From Candidatus Aminicenans sakinawicola JGI OTU-1 (lineage in GTDB: Bacteria; Acidobacteriota; Aminicenantia; Aminicenantales; Aminicenantaceae), in NCBI GenBank assembly GCA_000493965.1, contig AWNV01000055.1, positions 1-14,132 of the forward strand: a stretch of 14,132 nt of DNA, in the 5' to 3' direction. The notes below the pieces were generated by a model. The model was not told the DNA's origin. It made no database searches and worked only from the letters and a program-made list of their open reading frames with translations. Shown in pieces: positions 7,901 to 14,132 of this stretch. The position numbers were made by a program, and so were the translations under genes. The stretch's first letter is position 1. Each line of letters opens with the position of its first letter.

Positions 7901-7903
7901 ATT
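7875..7903 (+). promoter_or_regulatory. Promoter candidate for the protease-TPR gene
   Basis: A consensus TTGACA (7875-7880) is followed by TATACA (7896-7901, spacer 15) or TACATT (7898-7903, spacer 17). Transcription would start near 7908-7910, leaving a short leader of about 45 bases. The -10 region overlaps the right arm of the inverted repeat, so a protein bound there would block this promoter. Confidence 0.45.
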
Positions 7904-7942
7904 TAACCCTGGAAAATAAGTTATTAGCTAAAGATATATTAA

Positions 7943-7948
7943 TAGGAG
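7943..7948 (+). promoter_or_regulatory. Ribosome binding site that decides the protease-TPR start
   Basis: TAGGAG (7943-7948) abuts the first ATG at 7949, too close to serve it, but lies six bases before the in-frame ATG at 7955. The second ATG is therefore the more likely start and gives a protein two residues shorter. Confidence 0.6.
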
Positions 7949-7954
7949 ATGAGA

Positions 7955-9790
7955 ATGAAAAATAACAAAAAAATTGGGATTATTTCTTTTCTTATTGTAT
8001 TGCTTCTTCCGTTCTCATTGATATTTCCACAATCCGAAGAAGCTTTGAAAGTTTTAGAAAAAAACAAAAATAGTGTAGTTTCTTTTGTTTCCTTGGGGGA
8101 GGATAAAGAAGTAATCTGCAGGGGGACAGGATTTGTTATAAGCAATGGGATTATGGCAACAAACTATCACCTGGTCAGTCAAGCCAAAAACGTTGAAGGG
8201 ATAAATTTCAAAGGGAAAAATGTTAAAGTTGAAGGGATTGTCACTGTCGATAAAAATTTAGATATTGCTTTTTTAAAAATTAAAAGCAAGGCGCTTTCTC
8301 TTCCTTTTAGCGAGTCGAATGAGTTTGAAGCGGGAAAGAATATTTTTACTATTGGAGGAAACGAATCAGGAGAGATCAAAGTTGTTGATGGTACAATAGG
8401 AGAACTTTTAGAATATGCTCCTAATCAGAAAATTATCGACACAACCTTAAATCCGCCAGATAGTTTTTGTGGAGGTCCTGTTCTTGATTCAAACGGGCAG
8501 GTCTTAGGTATGATTGTTTTCCTGGATAATGTAGAAAAATTCGTCTTTCCTGTTAGAGTATTGATGGGTTTACAGAAAGGCAGCACAGTGACCAAGTTTA
8601 AGAATTGGGAGCAGGAAGATTATTTTTCAACTCTGGAAGGGTCTTACTTTGCAGGAAAGATATATTATGCATTGGACAACACTGGCAAGTCTGAAAAATA
8701 TTTGAAAAAAGTCATAGAACAAAAACCTAAAGATATCAATGTATACATTCTTTTAGCTTCTATTAATGTTAAGCAAAGGTACTATTCTGCAGCAGTCACA
8801 AACTATAAAAAAATAATTGAGTTAGACCCTAATATGAACAGTGCTTATTTTGGCCTTGGTATAGTGTATATAAATATGATGAAGTGGAAAGATGCAATCC
8901 CACAATTAGAAAAAGCAGTCCAGCTCAATCTTAACAATAACGAGGCTTATTTTCAGATTGGGAGTGCTTATGAAGCACTAAGGGATTTTGAAAAGGCAGC
9001 CGAAGCATATAAAAATTATGTTAAATCAGAGCCTAAAAATCCTGGAACAGGGTATTATAATCTTGCTATATGTCAGATAGAACTTAAACAATTTGCAGAA
9101 GCTATTGCATCTTTTCAAGAGGCTTTAAAAGAAAAACCTAATGATTTAGTAATCAATCAAAAATTGGCTCAGGCGTGCAAGAATGCAGGCCAGTATGAGA
9201 AGGCTGCTGGAATCTATACCAATCTTTCCGAAATAAACCCTGAAAATACAAAAATATATCTAAACAATATTATCAAGATGTATGATGAAGCCAATATGCC
9301 TGACAAAGCAATTGAAAGCACAAATAGATTGATTGAGCTCGATCCTGAGGATGCTGATGCTGTTTATAACCTTGGATATATGTATGTCAAGCTTAATAAA
9401 TATAGTGAAGCGGTAGAACCATTCAAAAGAGCCATAGAAATAAAACCCGATTTTAAGTATGCTTATTCAAATCTAGGATTTTGTTATAGCAAATTAAAGA
9501 AATATAAAGATTTTATTGCAGTATACAAGAAACTTGTAGAAATAGACCCTGAGGATGCTGATGGATGGCTTAGTATTGGTATTGGGTATATGTACCTGAA
9601 AAATTTCTCATCTGCTGCCGAACCTATCGAAAAAGCGGTCGAACTTAGGCCTGACCATGCTGTTTCACTTTATAACTTAGCTATTGTCTATTTGAATCTT
9701 CATGATAATTACAGTGCAAGAAAAATATATGGAAAATTGAAGGAAGTCGATCCGAATCTTGCCAGTAAGCTGCAAAAACTATTACGTTAA
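7955..9790 (+). CDS. Exported trypsin-like (Cys-nucleophile?) protein with TPR array
   Basis: A 611-residue protein (numbered from the ATG at 7955) with an N-terminal signal sequence: KNNKK, a hydrophobic core at about 7-24, likely cleaved or retained near residue 26. Residues about 30-205 form a DegP/trypsin-like domain: GTGFVISNGIMATNYHLV contains the catalytic His72, DIAFLKI the Asp103, and SFCGGPVLD stands where families have GNSGGP, placing Cys172 at the nucleophile position. Residues about 225-605 form roughly ten tetratricopeptide repeats with spaced Leu/Gly/Tyr/Ala and closing P-x-x residues, so a protein-binding scaffold is expected in the periplasm or at the cell surface. No PDZ domain is seen. 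Whether it cleaves peptide bonds through Cys or is a pseudoprotease cannot be told. It is transcribed divergently from the DUF2085 gene. Domain calls are firm; substrate and role are unknown. Confidence 0.88.
   Translation: MKNNKKIGIISFLIVLLLPFSLIFPQSEEALKVLEKNKNSVVSFVSLGEDKEVICRGTGFVISNGIMATNYHLVSQAKNVEGINFKGKNVKVEGIVTVDKNLDIAFLKIKSKALSLPFSESNEFEAGKNIFTIGGNESGEIKVVDGTIGELLEYAPNQKIIDTTLNPPDSFCGGPVLDSNGQVLGMIVFLDNVEKFVFPVRVLMGLQKGSTVTKFKNWEQEDYFSTLEGSYFAGKIYYALDNTGKSEKYLKKVIEQKPKDINVYILLASINVKQRYYSAAVTNYKKIIELDPNMNSAYFGLGIVYINMMKWKDAIPQLEKAVQLNLNNNEAYFQIGSAYEALRDFEKAAEAYKNYVKSEPKNPGTGYYNLAICQIELKQFAEAIASFQEALKEKPNDLVINQKLAQACKNAGQYEKAAGIYTNLSEINPENTKIYLNNIIKMYDEANMPDKAIESTNRLIELDPEDADAVYNLGYMYVKLNKYSEAVEPFKRAIEIKPDFKYAYSNLGFCYSKLKKYKDFIAVYKKLVEIDPEDADGWLSIGIGYMYLKNFSSAAEPIEKAVELRPDHAVSLYNLAIVYLNLHDNYSARKIYGKLKEVDPNLASKLQKLLR
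9344..9563 (+). repeat. In-frame 16-base direct repeat marking a duplicated TPR pair
   Basis: CCTGAGGATGCTGATG occurs at 9344-9359 and again at 9548-9563. The offset is 204 bases, exactly 68 codons or two 34-residue TPR units. The encoded repeats both start DPEDAD, keep similar positions (AxEP..(R/K)A(I/V)E(I/L)) and end in a YxKL(V/K)E(I/V)DP segment. This indicates that a two-TPR block was duplicated. Confidence 0.6.
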
Positions 9791-9869
9791 AATACTCAAG
9801 ATTCTAGCCTAAAGAACATTGGAGCGTATGAATAAAATCAAACACTAGAGAACTAACATCTCGGTTAAA

Positions 9870-9898
9870 TTGACAAAAAAGCAAAATTATGATAAGAA
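9870..9898 (+). promoter_or_regulatory. Promoter candidate upstream of tRNA-Leu
   Basis: A consensus TTGACA (9870-9875) is followed 17 bases later by TAAGAA (9893-9898), a weak -10; TATGAT at 9888-9893 is better but only 12 bases away. Transcription would start about 90 bases before the tRNA. The rest of the 205-base gap from 9791 to 9995 shows no gene or clear terminator. Confidence 0.3.
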
Positions 9899-9995
9899 GA
9901 AATATAACATTAATTCAAACTCAATAAAATAAATCATATCTTTCCATGATGGTCGATTATATAAAGGCTACATTATTTTTGTTTCTGTGTAGAAA

Positions 9996-10080
9996 GGGCA
10001 GGTGGCGAAATTGGCATACGCGCTAGGCTTAGGACCTAGTTCCTATTGAAGGAGTGCGGGTTCGAGTCCCGCTCTGCCCA
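9996..10080 (+). tRNA. tRNA-Leu (anticodon UAG)
   Basis: A complete 85-base cloverleaf. The acceptor stem GGGCAGG (9996-10002) pairs with TCTGCCC (10073-10079), including one G-T pair, with discriminator A at 10080. The anticodon stem CTAGG/CCTAG (10023-10027 and 10035-10039) encloses the loop CTTAGGA with anticodon TAG at 10030-10032, reading CUA and other CUN leucine codons. The long variable arm (about 10040-10055) is typical of class II tRNA-Leu. The T arm GCGGG-TTCGAGT-CCCGC spans 10056-10072. No CCA is encoded, so it must be added after transcription. The tig start lies 34 bases downstream, so both may share a transcript. Confidence 0.95.
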
Positions 10081-10114
10081 TTTCACATTACCCTGAATAA
10101 TTAAGGGAGAATTC

Positions 10115-11383
10115 ATGGACAAGACAAAAAGTTCTGTAAAGATACTTAGTGAATGTAAAAGAGAGATTGAATTAGAGATCCCTTCAAATGAGGTAATGGA
10201 AGAATTTGAGAGGACAGTATCTAAATTTTCAAACAGAGTAAAAATTAGGGGTTTTAGACCTGGTAAAGCCCCGGCGGATATTGTTAAGCGTATGTATTCA
10301 GCTGAAATTAGAGAATCTATAATTAATTCCCTTGCTCCAGAGGCCATAAAAAATGAGATGAAAATAAATAATTTTAATCCTGTTGGAATTCCAGTGGTCA
10401 GTGATATATCTTTTAATGAAGGAGGGCCTATTCGTTTAAAGGCTCAATTTGAAGTATGGCCAGAATTTAATCTCCCTGAATATAAAAACATAGAAGTAAA
10501 AAAGAAAAGCGTTTCTGTAACAGATCAGGAAATAAATCAATCTTTGCAAAATCTTAGTACTAGATATGTACAATACCTACCAGTAGAGGGCAGGGGAGTG
10601 CTTGATGGTGATTATGTTGTCGCAGAATTGAAAGGAAGAAATGTAAAAACAAAAAGGTTCCTTTCAACCGAGAAAGTGACTATTCTTGCAGGCCACCCTG
10701 AAAACGAAAAAGTTTTAAACCAGAATTTGACAGGATTAAAACCTAATGAAGAAGGAAATTTCACAATTAGCTATGACAAAAGTCATAAAAATAAAAAATT
10801 ATCAGGAAAAGAAATTTCTTATAGCCTTAGAGTTATTTCTATTAAAGAAAGAAAAATCCCTGATATTGATGATGAATTTGCAAAGGAAGTTGGAGAATTT
10901 GAAAATTTGAAAGAGTTACGAAAAGAAATAAGAAAGGAGCTTCTTTCAGCAAAAGAAAGGGCGATGAAACAAGAATTAGCACAAGAAATTATTGAAAGGA
11001 TCTCTGATAAATTGAGTTTCGAACTTCCAGATAGCGTGATTGAACAAGAATCTTTAAATATTGTAAGGCAAATGCTTTCATCACGATCACAAAAAACCAG
11101 CAAAGAAGAGTTTGAAAAGCTTAAAGACGAAGCGAAAAAAAATGCAGAGAAAAATTTGAAAAATCAATTGATTCTTGCCAGGATTGCAGAAAAAGAAAAC
11201 CTTGAAGTTTCTGATGCGGAGGTATCTGAGGAGCTAAAGTCTATAGCGAAAGCAAATAATGTACCTTTGGCTCAAATTATAGATAAAGTTAATAAAGAGG
11301 GGAATAGGGAGGAATTAAAAGAAAAGTTGCTTTTTAAAAAGACCTTTGACTTTTTAGTTGAACACGCTATAATAAAAGGTTAG
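10115..11383 (+). CDS. tig: Trigger factor, ribosome-associated chaperone
   Basis: Chaperone that binds near the exit tunnel of the large ribosomal subunit (protein L23) and shields nascent chains. Its 422 residues fit the family. The N-terminal ribosome-binding domain (about 1-125) contains the signature GFRPGKAP at 46-53. A middle FKBP-like segment (about 164-245) starts with LDGDYVVAELKG and ends SLRVISIKE, but the central part (187-207) lacks the usual aromatic and glycine-rich active-site residues. The C-terminal helical arms (about 250-422) begin with IPDIDDEFAKEVGEF. The start is preceded by GGGAG at 10105-10109, five bases upstream. It lies just after tRNA-Leu and is followed by lon after 141 bases, with no clpP or clpX between. 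The identification is certain; PPIase activity is doubtful. Confidence 0.95.
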   Translation: MDKTKSSVKILSECKREIELEIPSNEVMEEFERTVSKFSNRVKIRGFRPGKAPADIVKRMYSAEIRESIINSLAPEAIKNEMKINNFNPVGIPVVSDISFNEGGPIRLKAQFEVWPEFNLPEYKNIEVKKKSVSVTDQEINQSLQNLSTRYVQYLPVEGRGVLDGDYVVAELKGRNVKTKRFLSTEKVTILAGHPENEKVLNQNLTGLKPNEEGNFTISYDKSHKNKKLSGKEISYSLRVISIKERKIPDIDDEFAKEVGEFENLKELRKEIRKELLSAKERAMKQELAQEIIERISDKLSFELPDSVIEQESLNIVRQMLSSRSQKTSKEEFEKLKDEAKKNAEKNLKNQLILARIAEKENLEVSDAEVSEELKSIAKANNVPLAQIIDKVNKEGNREELKEKLLFKKTFDFLVEHAIIKG

Positions 11384-11524
11384 TCATACCATGATTTTAA
11401 TCCCCGCATAATGAGAATTAAGCCACAAGATAAGGGTGAAAATCAATTTGCCAAATATAGATGAAGCAAAGTCAAGAAAAAAAGATAATATTGAATTTTA
11501 ATAGCGGATTGCTGGAGTAAAATA

Positions 11525-13951
11525 ATGAAAATCGAAGACAACAATGAAACAATAAAGAATCTTCCTTTAATTCCTTTAAGGGATATTGTTGTTTTTCCTT
11601 CAACACTAGTACCTTTTATAATCGGACGGTCTTCTTCAAAGAAAGCACTTGAACGAGCCTTTCAAAAGGACAAAATGATTTTTATTTCTGCTCAGATAGA
11701 TGCTTCTTTAGATACACCCCGTCCATCGGATATTTATTCAGTGGGTCTCCTTGCGAAAATAATCAGAATGGTTAAAATGGATGATGGCAATATCAAAGTA
11801 GTTGTAGAAACGAAAAAAAGAGCCCGGATTATAGAATATCTAAGTTTATATCCATTTTATAAAGTTCTTATAAAAAATATCGTAGAAATTGAATGTGATA
11901 ATGCAATATTAAGAGAAATATTAAAAAAACTCCTTGTTCTTTTTGAAGATTATTTAAAGATTAGCCAGCACACAAATTTAGATTCAATCATTCCTGCTTT
12001 AAAAGGTAATAGCCCCGGAAGGATTTCTGATATTATCTCTTCTCATTTATACTTGCCCGTAGAAGAGAAACAGAATCTTTTGGAAATAATAAATCCATAT
12101 GAAAGATTACAAAGACTTAATTTTATTTTAGAAAATGAGATTTTGAAGATTCATTCTAAATTAAGAGGAGAAGGGAAAAAACAAAACCGCTACAAAGTGT
12201 CTGTCGGTGAATCAAATCAAAAAATCTTCCCCACAGGGATAAGTTTTAAAAAAGAAAGTAAACCCAACGAAATTGAAGAACGTAGAAAGAAAATTGCTAA
12301 AACCAGAATGACAAAGGATGCAGAAGAAAAGGCTTATAAAGAGCTGGAGCGTTTAGAATCTATGCCGCCTATTTCTGCAGAAGCGACTGTATGCCGTAAT
12401 TATCTCGATTGGCTTATATCTTTACCCTGGAATAAAAAATCAAGAGAAAAAAGAAACATAAAAGAAGCGGAAAAAATTTTAAATGAGGATCATCATGGAC
12501 TAGAGAAAGTTAAGGAAAGAATTTTAGAATATCTCTCTATCAGACAGCTTGTTAAAAATCCAAAAGGTATTATATTAGGTTTCGTTGGTCCTCCTGGGGT
12601 GGGGAAGAGTTCACTTGCTCGTTCTATTGCACGTGCAACACATAGAAAGTTCGTACGTCTCTCATTGGGAGGGGTCAGGGATGAGGCTGAAATCAGAGGA
12701 CATAGGAGGACATATATTGGAGCTTATCCAGGAAGAGTGATACAGATGATCAAAAAGACTGGGACAAAAAACCCTGTTTTTTTACTAGACGAAGTAGATA
12801 AGATGAGTGTTGATTTCAGGGGGGATCCGGCCTCGGCATTGATGGAAGTTTTAGATCCTGAACAAAATAGTACTTTTTTAGATCACTATATTGATACGGA
12901 GTTTGATTTATCCCAGGTAATGTTTATTGTAACGGGAAATATGACCGATTCCATTCCAAGGGCCTTGATTGACAGAATGGAAATTATAAGGCTTCCTGGC
13001 TATACAGATGAAGAAAAGCTTATAATTGCTAAACAGTTTTTATTGCCTAAACAGCTAAAATCGCATGGTCTTGGAACACGCAACAATCTTAATATTACAG
13101 ACAAAACATTTAGAAAACTTATCCGTGAATATACCAGAGAAGCAGGAGTAAGAAATTTGGAACGTGAGATAACTTCTATATGCCGTAAAATTGTTAAAAA
13201 GGTCGTCGCAAAAGGAAAGGATTATAAAGAAACCATAACTCCAAAAATTCTAGAAAAGTACTTGGGTATCCCAAGATTCAAGCGTTTAGAAATATATAAA
13301 ATCGATGAAATTGGAGTCGCTATTGGTATGGCTTGGACAGAATTTGGTGGAGAGCTTTTAGCTTTTGAGGCAACGAAGGTTCATGGAAAAGGAAATTTTA
13401 CATTGACAGGGCAGCTTGGAGAAATCATGCAGGAATCTGCCCAGACAGCTTTTAGCTATGTTAAGGGAAAGATGTTTGAATTGGATATTGCCCAGGATTT
13501 ACATAAAAACTTCGATGTTCATGTTAATGTTCCAGAGGGAGCAACTCCAAAAGAAGGGCCTTCAGCAGGAATAACTATTGCAACATCAATGATATCTCTT
13601 CTTGCGGAAATTCCAGTATCGAAAAAAGTATCCATGACCGGAGAAATCACCCTAAAAGGAAGAGTTCTTCCTGTAGGAGGTATAAAAGAAAAATTATTAG
13701 CTGCATATCGAGAGGGAATAAAGGAGGTCATTATTCCGATAGATAATAAACCAGATTTAAAAGATATACCAAAAAAAATAAAAGCTAATATGAATATTCA
13801 TATTGTAGAAAACATGGATGAAGTATTAAAAATCACGTTGACAAAAGACTTACCTGATAAATTAATAAAAGGAAGTGCACAAGTTTGCTCTTACGAACCT
13901 AAAATCAAAGAAAATGAGAGAGAATCTCAAAAGACTTCTGTAACATATTGA
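11525..13951 (+). CDS. lon: Lon ATP-dependent protease
   Basis: Cytoplasmic AAA+ serine protease that degrades misfolded and regulatory proteins. Full length at 808 residues. The N-terminal substrate-binding LON domain (about 12-212) opens with LPLIPLRDIVVFP. The linker has MPPISAEATVCRNYLDWL (280-297). The AAA+ module carries Walker A GPPGVGKS (355-362, Lys361), the pore-loop region RGHRRTYIGAYPG (391-403), Walker B FLLDE (419-423) and a DRME sensor-region segment near 483-486. The protease domain has the Ser-Lys dyad: Ser680 in PKEGPSAG and Lys721 in VGGIKEK. The last 35 or so residues form a polar tail with little conservation. GGAG at 11514-11517 lies seven bases before the ATG. No clpPX genes adjoin. 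All catalytic residues are present, so the enzyme should be active. Confidence 0.97.
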   Translation: MKIEDNNETIKNLPLIPLRDIVVFPSTLVPFIIGRSSSKKALERAFQKDKMIFISAQIDASLDTPRPSDIYSVGLLAKIIRMVKMDDGNIKVVVETKKRARIIEYLSLYPFYKVLIKNIVEIECDNAILREILKKLLVLFEDYLKISQHTNLDSIIPALKGNSPGRISDIISSHLYLPVEEKQNLLEIINPYERLQRLNFILENEILKIHSKLRGEGKKQNRYKVSVGESNQKIFPTGISFKKESKPNEIEERRKKIAKTRMTKDAEEKAYKELERLESMPPISAEATVCRNYLDWLISLPWNKKSREKRNIKEAEKILNEDHHGLEKVKERILEYLSIRQLVKNPKGIILGFVGPPGVGKSSLARSIARATHRKFVRLSLGGVRDEAEIRGHRRTYIGAYPGRVIQMIKKTGTKNPVFLLDEVDKMSVDFRGDPASALMEVLDPEQNSTFLDHYIDTEFDLSQVMFIVTGNMTDSIPRALIDRMEIIRLPGYTDEEKLIIAKQFLLPKQLKSHGLGTRNNLNITDKTFRKLIREYTREAGVRNLEREITSICRKIVKKVVAKGKDYKETITPKILEKYLGIPRFKRLEIYKIDEIGVAIGMAWTEFGGELLAFEATKVHGKGNFTLTGQLGEIMQESAQTAFSYVKGKMFELDIAQDLHKNFDVHVNVPEGATPKEGPSAGITIATSMISLLAEIPVSKKVSMTGEITLKGRVLPVGGIKEKLLAAYREGIKEVIIPIDNKPDLKDIPKKIKANMNIHIVENMDEVLKITLTKDLPDKLIKGSAQVCSYEPKIKENERESQKTSVTY

Positions 13952-14022
13952 TATTAAACAATTTGTGGGGGATTTTCTCTAACTGCATTTGTTTCTAAAT
14001 AAAAATAAAGAGAGGTAATAAA

Positions 14023-14132
14023 ATGAAAGAGTTCAATCTAGCAGAATTGGAAGAAAAAGATATTCAGAAATTAGTAAAAATTTCCGGAGACTTGGGACTT
14101 GCTGATGATGATATTAAAGACTCTACCAAACA
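14023..14132 (+). CDS. N-terminal fragment, possibly transcription terminator Rho
   Basis: An ATG at 14023 preceded by a strong AGAGAGG (14009-14015, spacing 7) opens a frame that runs off the window end after 36 codons. The translation has the pattern NLAELEEKDIQKLVKI followed by a short acidic loop and DSTK. This resembles the small helical Rho_N domain found at the start of Rho, where an ELxxKxIxELxxIA pattern and a K-Q step are common. The match is by eye and short, so other proteins with this N-terminal helix-loop-helix remain possible. It is 71 bases after lon on the same strand. Confidence 0.55.
   Translation, partial: MKEFNLAELEEKDIQKLVKISGDLGLADDDIKDSTK

Noticed and set aside
9820..9850. 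GGAG followed by an ATG-started six-codon frame after the protease-TPR gene
   Set aside because: The frame ends after six codons; a short SD-like match plus ATG is expected by chance in AT-rich DNA.
9996..10080. tRNA-Leu as an attachment site for an integrated element
   Set aside because: No integrase gene, no repeated tRNA 3' end elsewhere in the window, and the following genes are core housekeeping genes.
11390..11410. ATG-started hexapeptide (MILIPA) just after tig that resembles the first residues of some ClpP proteins
   Set aside because: Six codons are too few to support a clpP remnant, and nothing after the stop continues a ClpP-like sequence in any frame.

Overview
This is an AT-rich stretch (roughly one third G+C by eye) of a bacterial chromosome carrying mostly conserved housekeeping genes. 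Signal peptides, a secreted lytic transglycosylase and a PilT/PilU-type pilus retraction ATPase suggest a diderm bacterium with type IV pili. The presence of tRNA-Leu, tig and lon together, Ser/Thr kinases and TPR-rich proteins is compatible with an uncultured Acidobacteriota/Aminicenantes-like lineage, but the phylum cannot be fixed from this window alone.

Layout. Positions 1-1002 hold the apparent tail of an upstream gene and a soluble Ser/Thr protein kinase with a C-terminal zinc ribbon. After a 224-base gap with a good promoter candidate, a plus-strand run encodes a branched-chain aminotransferase (1227-2162), a PilT/PilU-like ATPase (2198-3361) and alanyl-tRNA synthetase (3362-6001). The ATPase stop codon directly abuts the alaS start, and a terminator-like hairpin follows alaS. 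A secreted lytic transglycosylase (6090-6680) comes next. It faces two minus-strand membrane protein genes: an unrecognised glycine-rich four-helix protein and a DUF2085 protein.

The 7821-7954 divergent region separates these from a large exported protein (7955-9790). That protein has a trypsin-like domain followed by about ten TPRs, and its predicted nucleophile is Cys rather than Ser. The divergent region contains a perfect 10-base inverted repeat flanking two opposed TTGACA hexamers. The last third holds tRNA-Leu(UAG), trigger factor (tig), Lon protease (lon), and the first 36 codons of a gene that may be transcription terminator rho.

Functionally, the right part is a protein-quality-control block (ribosome-associated chaperone plus ATP-dependent protease). 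It differs from the common tig-clpP-clpX-lon arrangement by lacking clpP and clpX. The left part mixes amino-acid metabolism, translation and surface motility in one likely transcription unit. I see no phage, transposon, CRISPR or obvious defence system. The observations most worth following are the Cys-for-Ser protease-TPR protein with its symmetric promoter region, the degenerate PPIase domain of trigger factor, and the tig-lon junction.
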